64,000 nt of DNA. Source: Absidia repens (taxonomy: Eukaryota > Mucoromycota > Mucoromycetes > Mucorales > Cunninghamellaceae). The DNA lies in NCBI GenBank assembly GCA_002105175.1, contig MCGE01000043.1, forward strand, positions 124,001 through 188,000, in the 5' to 3' direction. This document shows positions 19,716 to 27,679 of the stretch, piece after piece. Below the pieces are notes generated by a model that had not been told where the DNA came from, searched no databases, and saw only the letters and a list, made by a program, of their open reading frames with translations. Numbering within the stretch: position 1 is the stretch's first letter; each line of letters starts with the position of its first letter. Both the position numbers and the translations under genes were made by a program.

Positions 19716-22700
19716 TTAGTAGCCAAGTCTACTCATAAAATCAACAGCTTGATGTAATTTGCCAGACTTGTATTTTAATGTAAAGTTGAAATCGGTTAGA
19801 TATTGTACCCATCTTGCCACTATGCCAGTGATTTTCGGAGATTCAATGATCCATTTCAGGGGTTGATGATCTGTTATTACAGTAAATTTATGTCCCAATA
19901 AATAAGGTCGTAATTGTTGTACAGCGAATACCAATGCGAGGCACTCCAGTTTGCTTGCTCCATAATTCTTTTCTGCCGGTCGTAGTCCTCTACTAGTAAA
20001 AATAATAGGGTGTTCCTTGCCATCGTCGTCATGTTGACACAATATAGCACCTATTCCTAATTTACTTCCATCGCAGTGTACGAAAAATTCTTTTTCAAAG
20101 TTCGGTCTTTTCAAGATAGGGGCGGTGGTAAGCATTTCTTTTAATTTTTCAAAAGCTTCGGTTTCTTCTTTTCCCCAATTTCTTCTTTCTGCTTTTGTTT
20201 GATTATGTAGCGGTCGTGCTATTTTTGCGAAGTCCTTTATGAATCGTCGATAATAGGAAGCCAGTCCAATAAATCCTCTTACTTGCTTGATTGTTGTCGG
20301 TATTGGAAAGTCCCTAACTTTTTTTATTTTTTCGTCGTCTGTTTTTATCCCATCGCTTGTAATGATGTATCCTAAAAATTTCAATTCTTGCCTGAAAAAG
20401 GTACATTTTTCCACATTAAATAATAATCCGCCTCTGCGAGTGTGCCAAAATAATTTTTCGAGATCCAATATGTGTTGATCCATGGTTTTTGAGTGTACAT
20501 TTAGATCGTCAATAAATGCAACAAGACATTTATGTAATAATTCACTATAGCATACGTCGGTTAATCGTTGGAAACATGCTGGTGATCCTTTTAGTCCCAT
20601 CGGTAATGTAATATATTCATATACACCAAACTTTGTTGTGAATCCAGTTAAGTGTTTACTATTTTCTTTCATTGGCACTTGGTGAAATCCAGATCTTAAG
20701 TCTAATGCCGAAAAAATTCGTGAATCGCCTAGTTCATCTATTAGGTCGTCTATTCTTGGCAAAGGATATGGATCGTCTCTGGTTTGTTGATTCAATTTCC
20801 GATAGTCCACTACCATGCGATATTCACCATTTTTTTTCTTAACTAAAATTATAGGTGAAGTATATGGTGTATTTGAAGGTTTTATAATTCCCAATTCACA
20901 TAGCTTGTCCAATTCTTTTTTGAGATGAGTCGATTCTTCGGGGCTTATGCGATATGGTCTGTGTCTTATAGGGGTGATTTCTTTTTCAAGTACGATTTCA
21001 TGTTCTGCCAAAGTGGTTAATCCCATTTTATCATTATTCCAATCGAATATGTCTTGGAAGTGATATATTAGTTTGAAGAATTTTCTTTTATGTTCAGCAG
21101 ATATATCGCCCATTTGTAATTTTGATATAATATTTGGATCCAGTGTGATTTCATTATTGTCATTGTCATCAAAAATTGATTTATGTTCCAGAACGGAGTT
21201 AGAAACATTTAATTTGTAAGCTGTGTATTCAATTATTTCATTATTGGTGACGGTTGCTGGTTGTTGATAAAAATCGCCAATGATTTGATTGGATGGTATA
21301 ATCATATTTTCATCTGTTTGATTTGTCAAGCTCATTGTGCTGTCATCACTTATAGGATTGCTGTATTTTTTTGTTTGCAGTGGTTGATAACAGTAGCTTG
21401 CTTCATGTTTGTGAGCGTTGATATTAATTTGACACTCTGTGTAGGGTGGTATAACCAGTCCATCGTTTTCTGTAAAAATTGTTAGTGACTGATTTTTTTG
21501 ATTTTCTCTTACCCCTATATTTTGCTCATGGCTTTCCATATTATATAAATCTTCTTCAGATTCCAGGTCTGATTTTTCGTCATGTTCCCATTCTTCTTCT
21601 TCTGTTTCATCGTCTGTTATTTCGGATTCCTCAGAATCATCTTCAGACCAATTTTCTTCTTCTTCATTTGTTTTATAATTTATGTGATTGACTTTCATGG
21701 GTACAACTTGCTTATCAGTGGCCTTAATAAAAGTGATCGGTATTTTGTGACGCTGTCGCTTATATCTGAGTTTTAAATAACCAGTGGAGAAATCAATAAT
21801 TGCTTGTGCATGATTCAACCAGTTGTTGCCCAAAATAAATTGTGCTGGACAATTTGGTATAACTTCGATATTAGATGGTATTGTTATTCCATTGCCAATA
21901 TTTACTGGAACGTCTTGTACCATTCCCAGGGTAGGTTGTTTACTTCCATTTCCCAAAGTAAATACACTATTTGAAGGTGCATCGATTTCTAGATTTAAAG
22001 CTTTCATCATAGTTCTTGACATACACGATCTTGAAGCGCCACAATCGACTAGTCCTTTTACTTTTCGATCGCCTACTTGGAATTCAGCATATACGGCAGT
22101 GGTTACCACATCAGTTTCTTCCATAGTATTCATCACTGTGTTTTCTTGTATGGTTTCAAGCGGTATTCTATTATATCTTTGCTTTCTGCAAGCTTTTGTT
22201 AATTTTGTTCGCAAGGGTGTGACCATTTTTAATAATTCGCCAACTTCTATATTTGCTTTTTGTTTGAAAACGTCTTGCACAATATCATAATTAAAATTTG
22301 GAGGTGAGTATTTTCTGACATTTTTCTTTGGTTGACTTGTTTTTGAAATATTTTTGTCGATTTTTATTTCTGTCGACTTTTTAATTTCAGGAGCAATGTT
22401 TTGGGTGATTAATTTTTCAGTCGGGGTTTCATGGATTTCTTCATTTAAATTTTCTTTTTCAATGTCCATGCTTGGTTGGTCTTGTTGGTGGATGATAGCT
22501 TGTTTTTCCTTTTTATTTTTTGATTTTTGTTTTTCATGTCGATAGGGGTGAAATTTAACTTCAGGTGGCCTATCTGATCTTGTCGCAGCGTAAAGATCAC
22601 GACTGTCTAAATCATCGTCCATTAATAAGGTGTTTAAATCATCACGTTTCTGATTATTATTTTTATTGTTGATGGTTTTTTGATGTTCATGAGCCAATTG

Positions 22701-22727
22701 ACCATCATTTACAATTGGCTGTTGAAG
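19716..22727 (-). CDS. pol: Element B Pol: protease, reverse transcriptase, RNase H
   Basis: Continuous frame from the -1 slip at 22727 (first ATG in frame at 22697; 993 residues from there). A disordered N-terminus is followed by protease with D218 in VDCGASRSCMS and FILGNNWL, an acidic linker, then RT (IIKPSNTPYTSPIILVKKKN, CLVAFIDDLNVHSK with D730-D731, LKFLGYIITSDG) and RNase H (FFVHCDGSKLGIGAILCQ). It ends SRLGY-stop, exactly as in A. The protease has DCGA instead of DSGA/DTGA, a variant known in some retroelements. Needed for polyprotein cutting and cDNA synthesis. Confidence 0.93.
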   Translation of the reverse strand, partial: LQQPIVNDGQLAHEHQKTINNKNNNQKRDDLNTLLMDDDLDSRDLYAATRSDRPPEVKFHPYRHEKQKSKNKKEKQAIIHQQDQPSMDIEKENLNEEIHETPTEKLITQNIAPEIKKSTEIKIDKNISKTSQPKKNVRKYSPPNFNYDIVQDVFKQKANIEVGELLKMVTPLRTKLTKACRKQRYNRIPLETIQENTVMNTMEETDVVTTAVYAEFQVGDRKVKGLVDCGASRSCMSRTMMKALNLEIDAPSNSVFTLGNGSKQPTLGMVQDVPVNIGNGITIPSNIEVIPNCPAQFILGNNWLNHAQAIIDFSTGYLKLRYKRQRHKIPITFIKATDKQVVPMKVNHINYKTNEEEENWSEDDSEESEITDDETEEEEWEHDEKSDLESEEDLYNMESHEQNIGVRENQKNQSLTIFTENDGLVIPPYTECQININAHKHEASYCYQPLQTKKYSNPISDDSTMSLTNQTDENMIIPSNQIIGDFYQQPATVTNNEIIEYTAYKLNVSNSVLEHKSIFDDNDNNEITLDPNIISKLQMGDISAEHKRKFFKLIYHFQDIFDWNNDKMGLTTLAEHEIVLEKEITPIRHRPYRISPEESTHLKKELDKLCELGIIKPSNTPYTSPIILVKKKNGEYRMVVDYRKLNQQTRDDPYPLPRIDDLIDELGDSRIFSALDLRSGFHQVPMKENSKHLTGFTTKFGVYEYITLPMGLKGSPACFQRLTDVCYSELLHKCLVAFIDDLNVHSKTMDQHILDLEKLFWHTRRGGLLFNVEKCTFFRQELKFLGYIITSDGIKTDDEKIKKVRDFPIPTTIKQVRGFIGLASYYRRFIKDFAKIARPLHNQTKAERRNWGKEETEAFEKLKEMLTTAPILKRPNFEKEFFVHCDGSKLGIGAILCQHDDDGKEHPIIFTSRGLRPAEKNYGASKLECLALVFAVQQLRPYLLGHKFTVITDHQPLKWIIESPKITGIVARWVQYLTDFNFTLKYKSGKLHQAVDFMSRLGY

Positions 22728-22733
22728 TTTTTT
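22693..22733 (-). promoter_or_regulatory. -1 ribosomal frameshift signal, element B
   Basis: A_AAA_AAC at 22733-22727, then a 7-nt spacer, then the hairpin GCCAATTG (22719-22712) with CAATTGGC (22700-22693). Same layout as in A; the gag stop TAA falls inside the loop. Confidence 0.88.
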
Positions 22734-23791
22734 GACTGTTGTGCCCCAGGTTGATTTTGTTGTTGATACGGGGTTTGAAGTTCATTAAATTGATTTCGTT
22801 GTCCATATTCACGAGGTCGGTATTCTGGTTGGCGACGATTGTCATATTGCCGATTGCCATTATTTTGATCATAATTTCGGTTGTAGTTATTTCCACGATA
22901 ACGGTTTTGATTATAACCTTGAGATCGGTTCATTTCTTGACGTACTACTTCCCTAATTGATTCCTTAAGATCGTTAGTATCATTTATTTCTTGTGACTTA
23001 CTAGGTTTCTTAGGTCTTTTTTCTTCTGTGTCATTTCCAGAATTATTTTGACTGATTTGTATGGCCACCATTTTGGCTAATTTTTCCATGAATGTGTTTT
23101 GATCCATTTCATCTTCATCTTGATTGGTTATATCCATGACATTTAAGCTAGTAGGCTGTACCATTGGTACATTATGCAGGAAATCAGCTAATTTAGACTT
23201 TTGAGTACCGATTTTTTTTGTGATGTTTTGGCTTTTATCCATATTTTCAGATCTATAAGCCTTCCACCAGTCTTCTGCATGTTTTTTCCAATCATCCATT
23301 TTTGTAGCGCCAAAAGCTAAGCAGTGAGCTCGGATTGGAGGTAATAGTCCAGTTCTAAAACGATTTAATAATACGTTTGGATCGGGATTTTCAGCTAGCT
23401 TTGCCGCAGCTCTTAATCTTGAGTAATAAGTTTGCGGTCTTTCATCTACGCCTTGTGTCATGTCATTGTAAGCGAATTCATATGATTGAAGTAATTCGGT
23501 AGTGACATATTGTTTTTCCAAAGCTTTCATGGCTCCAATATAGGTTACAGGATCAGATGTTTCCATCCAGTCTTCCATGAATGATTCCGCTTCTCCATAC
23601 AGAAGGGAATTTAGAATAATAAGCTTTCGGTCTTCATTTGTGACGTTTGTCAGAGAGAGGTAGTTCTTCAGTAATTTTTTGAATTTACGGAAATCTTCGC
23701 CTTCCTTAGCAGAAAAGGTAGCAATGTTAGGTTTAAGTCCTTTGAGGCTTTGCTCATATGATGTTGCCAACACAGTATGTTCTTCAGCCAT
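22709..23791 (-). CDS. gag: Element B Gag
   Basis: 360 residues, starting MAEEHTVLATSYEQ. The capsid-like part matches gag of A block by block (GEDFRKFKKLL, LYGEAESFMEDW, LLNRFRTGLLPPIRAHC). The C-terminal region is Asn/Arg/Tyr/Gln-rich, with no CCHC knuckle. It ends SKNFNSQL. The frame overlaps pol through the frameshift site. Confidence 0.92.
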   Translation of the reverse strand: MAEEHTVLATSYEQSLKGLKPNIATFSAKEGEDFRKFKKLLKNYLSLTNVTNEDRKLIILNSLLYGEAESFMEDWMETSDPVTYIGAMKALEKQYVTTELLQSYEFAYNDMTQGVDERPQTYYSRLRAAAKLAENPDPNVLLNRFRTGLLPPIRAHCLAFGATKMDDWKKHAEDWWKAYRSENMDKSQNITKKIGTQKSKLADFLHNVPMVQPTSLNVMDITNQDEDEMDQNTFMEKLAKMVAIQISQNNSGNDTEEKRPKKPSKSQEINDTNDLKESIREVVRQEMNRSQGYNQNRYRGNNYNRNYDQNNGNRQYDNRRQPEYRPREYGQRNQFNELQTPYQQQNQPGAQQSKNFNSQL

Positions 23792-24025
23792 GTTTGATTG
23801 ATTCTTGATTATTTTCAGTTTAAAATGTTTTTGATTTTTGATTTTGATTTTGCGATTTCAGATTTTTGATTTCAGATTTTTGATTTCAGATTTTTTTTTT
23901 TTTTGATTTCAATTAATTTCTTGTTTTGATTCCAAATAATTTCTTGTTTTGATTCCAAATAAAATTTCTTTCTTTGATCTCAAATAATTTCTTTTTCTGA
24001 TTTCAAATGATTTCTTTTTTTGATT

Positions 24026-24043
24026 CCCCTGTAGTGAGCACCA
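24026..24043 (-). promoter_or_regulatory. Primer binding site, element B
   Basis: The minus strand reads TGGTGCTCACTACAGGGG, identical to A and C, 4 nt from the LTR edge. Confidence 0.85.
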
Positions 24044-24047
24044 AATA

Positions 24048-24907
24048 TGTTGTGGCTGTTTTTAAGTTTTGTTATAAGTGAATACCAATTATGTTATGGT
24101 AGACTTGATGTTTTTGATGTTATTTGTATAGTTTGGTATAGATAGAATAGTATCTTGCACCAAATGTGTCTTGTAATAAATTAATTTTTCTTCCTAGTGA
24201 AAGTCAAGAGCGATTTATTTTTCTCTGGACGGAATTTGAAATTTCCTTTTTTGTTTACTTGACTTGTAGTCTTGAAAAATAGAAAGTACCAAATATCCAA
24301 ATAAATTATTTGATATAAGTAGAAAGTACCAGATATGTTATTGGTAATAAGTAGTGAGCACCAGAACTTTTGTAGATAAAGTCCAACTTGAAATAAAAGA
24401 AGTTTTAAAAAGTAAAACTTGATAAAATAAAATAAAGTAGAAGTATTGACCTTAGCTGGTTCAATAAAAATAAAAAAGAGTATAATTGACTCTGAAATAA
24501 AATAAATAAAGATCTCTATAGCAAAATAGAAATAACTTGATAACTTGATAACTTGGTAATTTGGTGGTTATAAAAAAACCTTTGTACTGACTTTTATTTG
24601 TTAAATGAGAAAAGTATATAGAAAAAACTGAAAAAACTAAAGAGAAAGAAAAGGATAATAATAAAAAGTTGGCTATTTATACTAAAAAATTGATATCTAT
24701 AGAGATGGTTTGTTTTTGTGTTTTTCATCTATGGAATGTATTTTCTAATTTTTTTCGGATGTATATATGTATTTTCTATTTTTTTTGAGATGTATGAATG
24801 TATTTTCCATTGACTAGTTTTCATTCATGGCCCAGTCCATTAATTGGTTAAAACCAAAAATGTCAGCAGCAATTTCCCCAGCGGTGTCTTCAATGCTGGA
24901 CCCAACA
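24048..24907 (-). repeat. 5' LTR of element B
   Basis: 860 bp. TATAAATA lies on the minus strand at about 24674-24681, and GTAGTGAGCACCAGAAC near 24351-24367. Confidence 0.94.
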
Positions 24908-24911
24908 ACGG

Positions 24912-25632
24912 CTATTTTGGGTATGTAGCTTGTAACAGAGTAGTGTTTTTGTAGGTTTTTATATTTTTCTGGGTTGAATAGGATGTCTTGAGGTATCCTT
25001 TAGTATAGCTTTTGCTTGTTTATAGCTTGAAAATAAATTTGTTCCTTGGGCGGAATTTGAAATATCTTGTTCCTGATTCGGACAAAAATAGAATTGAGAG
25101 TAGTGAGCACCAGAACTTTTGTAGGTAAAGTCCAACTGTAGAGAAAGTTTATAAAAAATAAACTTGAAAGAGTAAAATAAAATAAAAATAAAAAGTATTG
25201 ACCTTCGTTGGTTCAATAAAAATAAGTGTATAACACACAGTAAAAATAAAATAAAAAGAGGACTTGTAGTCAAAAATAAAAAAGGTTTCTATAATCCAAT
25301 AGAAACAGTAGATAATTTGGTGGTATAATAACCTTTGTACTAAGTTTTATTTGTTAATTGAGAAAACTGATAAAAAACTGAAGAGAAAAAAAGAAAAGGA
25401 TAATAATAAAAAGTTGCGATATATATACTAAATAAAAGTTGATAAATATAAGGGTTCTGTTTTTGGGGTTTTTTGTCTATGTATGAATTTTGCATTGTTT
25501 TTGTTTACGTTGATGGCGGTATTTCATTTTTTATATTTGTGGGGGACTATACATCTGAGAGGCCCCAGCTGATCAGCTGGTTTATATTAAAAATGTCCGC
25601 AGCAATGATGCTGGCGGTGTCATTGCTGATGC

Positions 25633-25676
<44 letters not shown>

Positions 25677-25691
25677 TCGTTATCGTCGACA
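24912..25691 (-). repeat. 3' LTR of element C, main part
   Basis: Continues 16798-16805 after removal of B. It ends CGTCGACA at 25691. It includes the C-terminal codons of ORF3 (25547-25691) with a GTT repeat, GAGCACCAGAAC near 25105 and a TATA-like box near 25420. Confidence 0.93.
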
Positions 25692-26053
25692 TACTCCTCC
25701 TGGGGAGAAGCTGGTCCCACAGCGTTGATTTTAGTCCAGGGATCCACCAATTCCAACTTCCTGGTTATAGCGGCGAGGTTGCGTTGATCACCTTTCTCCT
25801 TCAAAATAAAGGCCAACATTTCCCGTCGTCGGGTTATATACAGATGTTCATCTAGTGATGTTGTTGGACGCGTTTCGCCCAGGTGGACAAGATCAAGAAG
25901 TGTAGGGATAAGTTCAGTGTCGACAATATTTCTCTTGCGATAAAAGTGTTGCCTTTCTAGATAGCTTTCTTCTGCGTATTGGGTATACATTCGCCCAGCT
26001 TGTTCTTCGAAAAACTTCTTGCTTTCAGCAAATAGCGTCCAGGTTGTATTCAT
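25547..26053 (-). CDS. ORF3 of element C, with Asn repeat
   Basis: 168 residues starting MNTTWTLFAESKKFF. It shares with B LERQHFY, NIVDTELIPTLLDLVHLGET, VDPWTK and the C-terminal IIAADIFNINQLISWG. About 14 Asn codons (from a GTT repeat on +) separate the body from the C-terminal block, and this repeat is in the LTR. The polypurine stretch AGGAGGAGTA just right of 25691 encodes EEYV in frame; 145 bp of the ORF belong to the LTR. Function unknown. Confidence 0.84.
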
Positions 26054-26199
26054 TGTTTAATTTGAAGTTTTGTAAAAAAAGAAATATTTGTAAGGTAATG
26101 AAAAATATATTTTGTTCTCCTTTTTTTTTTTTTAAAAAATTTCGTTTCTTTTATAGTTTTTTTTTTTTTTGAGCACCAAAATTATGTGTGTATAATTTG

Positions 26200-27531
26200 T
26201 TACAATAAGGTGGAGTACAACTCAGCGGCTATTCTTCGATCATCATTTTTCCAGAATACATCAGGCAAGGAGTATAGCTTTAATCGGTTTCCATGTATTC
26301 TTTTTAATCGGTTGGCATCGTCATGGTATGACTTGATCATGTAAGTGCCTTTACCTAGTGTTTGATGAATGATATATGTACCTTCCCAGTTATCAGAGAT
26401 TTTTCCTGTCCAAGAGTTTGGCTTGATACCAACGAAGAGGGTCACCAGGTCACCGAGCTTGAATGGTGGTTTCCATTGTCGAAATTCATTGTTTATTTTC
26501 TTGTCGATGGCTTTTTTCTGGGTGACCTGTGATCGTTTAATAAAATCTTGTGCATCTTTTCTGATTTGGTTTAATGTGTGTATCTCTCGTCGTGTACGTT
26601 GATCTAGTTGGTATTGATATTTGTATGATGATGGATCAAATTCAAGATGAGATTGATCGTAGGGTGTCTTTGGGTAATATCCGTAGGTGAGAAAAAATGG
26701 TGAGTATTGAGTTGTATTTTGTTTGATGGTTCGATAAGCAAATAGAGCAGCTGGTAAATATTGATCCCAAGTTGTTTTGTCTTCAGCTGTATTTTTCTTG
26801 ATTATTTCACCCATTGTTCCATTTAGTCGTTCAATAAGTCCATTTGCTTGTGAATTGCCAACCGAAATAGTATGGTGATGTATGTTATAATGGAAGCATA
26901 CTTGTTTGACTAAATCATTTATAAATGGTCTTCCATTATCCGTAATAATGATGTGAGGGCAACCATGCCGGGTAATGATTTCTTCGTAGATGAAACTAGC
27001 AATTTCTGCAGAAGTTTGGTATCTGACAGCCCGTGCTTCGATCCATTTTGTCAAATATTCGATCCCCGCTATGATATATCGGGCACCAGTTTTGGAGGTA
27101 GGGACATGTTTCACATCAATGGCCCATTTTTCAAATGGCTTGGATCCTACTGGTACGGGATGTAATAGTTCTTTTAATTTCTTTGGTCCGCTTGTTTGGC
27201 ATCGGGGACAGTTCTTGATATGATTTTGGACGTCTTTGGACATTGTATCCCAGTAGTATTTTTGAGAGATCTTGAATAGTGTATTTCTGTAGCCCATATG
27301 ACCTCCCATCGGGTGTGCGTGGTGCATCAGCAACGCATCTTGAGCTTGAGATTGATTTAGGACTTTTCGTTTTGTTTGTTGTTCAATGTTAAAATAAAAT
27401 AATATTTCGTTCTCGACTATGTATTTAGATGAGTGTCGAGTTAGATATCGCTTTTCGCGATCAGTAGCGTCTTCTGGGTATTGTAATTTCTTTAGGTAAT
27501 ATTTGATTTGATTGATCTTTCTTTCGTCCAT
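26200..27531 (-). CDS. Element C integrase (separate ORF)
   Basis: 443 residues from the ATG at 27531 (MDERKINQIKYYLKKL), chosen because it aligns with the B start MEENRITLL. HHCC zinc finger HPMGGH ... NCPRC. DDE residues in WAIDVKH, IITDNGRPF and ANGLIERLN, same D,D-35-E spacing as B. The tail has DNWEGTYIIHQ and HGNRLKLY. The same frame is open further upstream to 27753, through a Lys run encoded by poly-A, and overlaps the end of pol by 74 bp in the +1 frame. A fusion by frameshifting is therefore also possible in C. Confidence 0.91.
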   Translation of the reverse strand: MDERKINQIKYYLKKLQYPEDATDREKRYLTRHSSKYIVENEILFYFNIEQQTKRKVLNQSQAQDALLMHHAHPMGGHMGYRNTLFKISQKYYWDTMSKDVQNHIKNCPRCQTSGPKKLKELLHPVPVGSKPFEKWAIDVKHVPTSKTGARYIIAGIEYLTKWIEARAVRYQTSAEIASFIYEEIITRHGCPHIIITDNGRPFINDLVKQVCFHYNIHHHTISVGNSQANGLIERLNGTMGEIIKKNTAEDKTTWDQYLPAALFAYRTIKQNTTQYSPFFLTYGYYPKTPYDQSHLEFDPSSYKYQYQLDQRTRREIHTLNQIRKDAQDFIKRSQVTQKKAIDKKINNEFRQWKPPFKLGDLVTLFVGIKPNSWTGKISDNWEGTYIIHQTLGKGTYMIKSYHDDANRLKRIHGNRLKLYSLPDVFWKNDDRRIAAELYSTLL

Positions 27532-27679
27532 GTTGATAATTTCTTTTGTTGTGGTAGTTGAGCTTTTTACGACGTCGCACTGGTTGGTCGCATTTGAATT
27601 TATCCTTTTTCGGTTTTTTTTTTTTTTTTTTTTTTTATTTTTTTGTGTTAGCCTGATGTTAAATTTTATTGATGGTGGA

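Larger units (their letters stand above)
16806..24907 (-). mobile_element. LTR retrotransposon B (Ty3/Gypsy-type), complete (8102 bp)
   Basis: LTRs of 860 bp at 16806-17665 and 24048-24907, no differences noticed by eye. The duplication ACGG is at 16802-16805 and 24908-24911. The target is the 3' LTR of element C, 8 bp inside its end. All ORFs (gag, PR-RT-RH, integrase, ORF3) are open, so this is the best candidate for an autonomous element here. Confidence 0.95.

Noticed and set aside
11156..26053. ORF3 as an env gene
   Set aside because: No signal peptide, hydrophobic anchor or glycosylation pattern in any of the three copies.
18160..27531. Chromodomain after integrase
   Set aside because: Both integrases end soon after the HGNRLKLY block; no chromodomain-like aromatic pattern is present.
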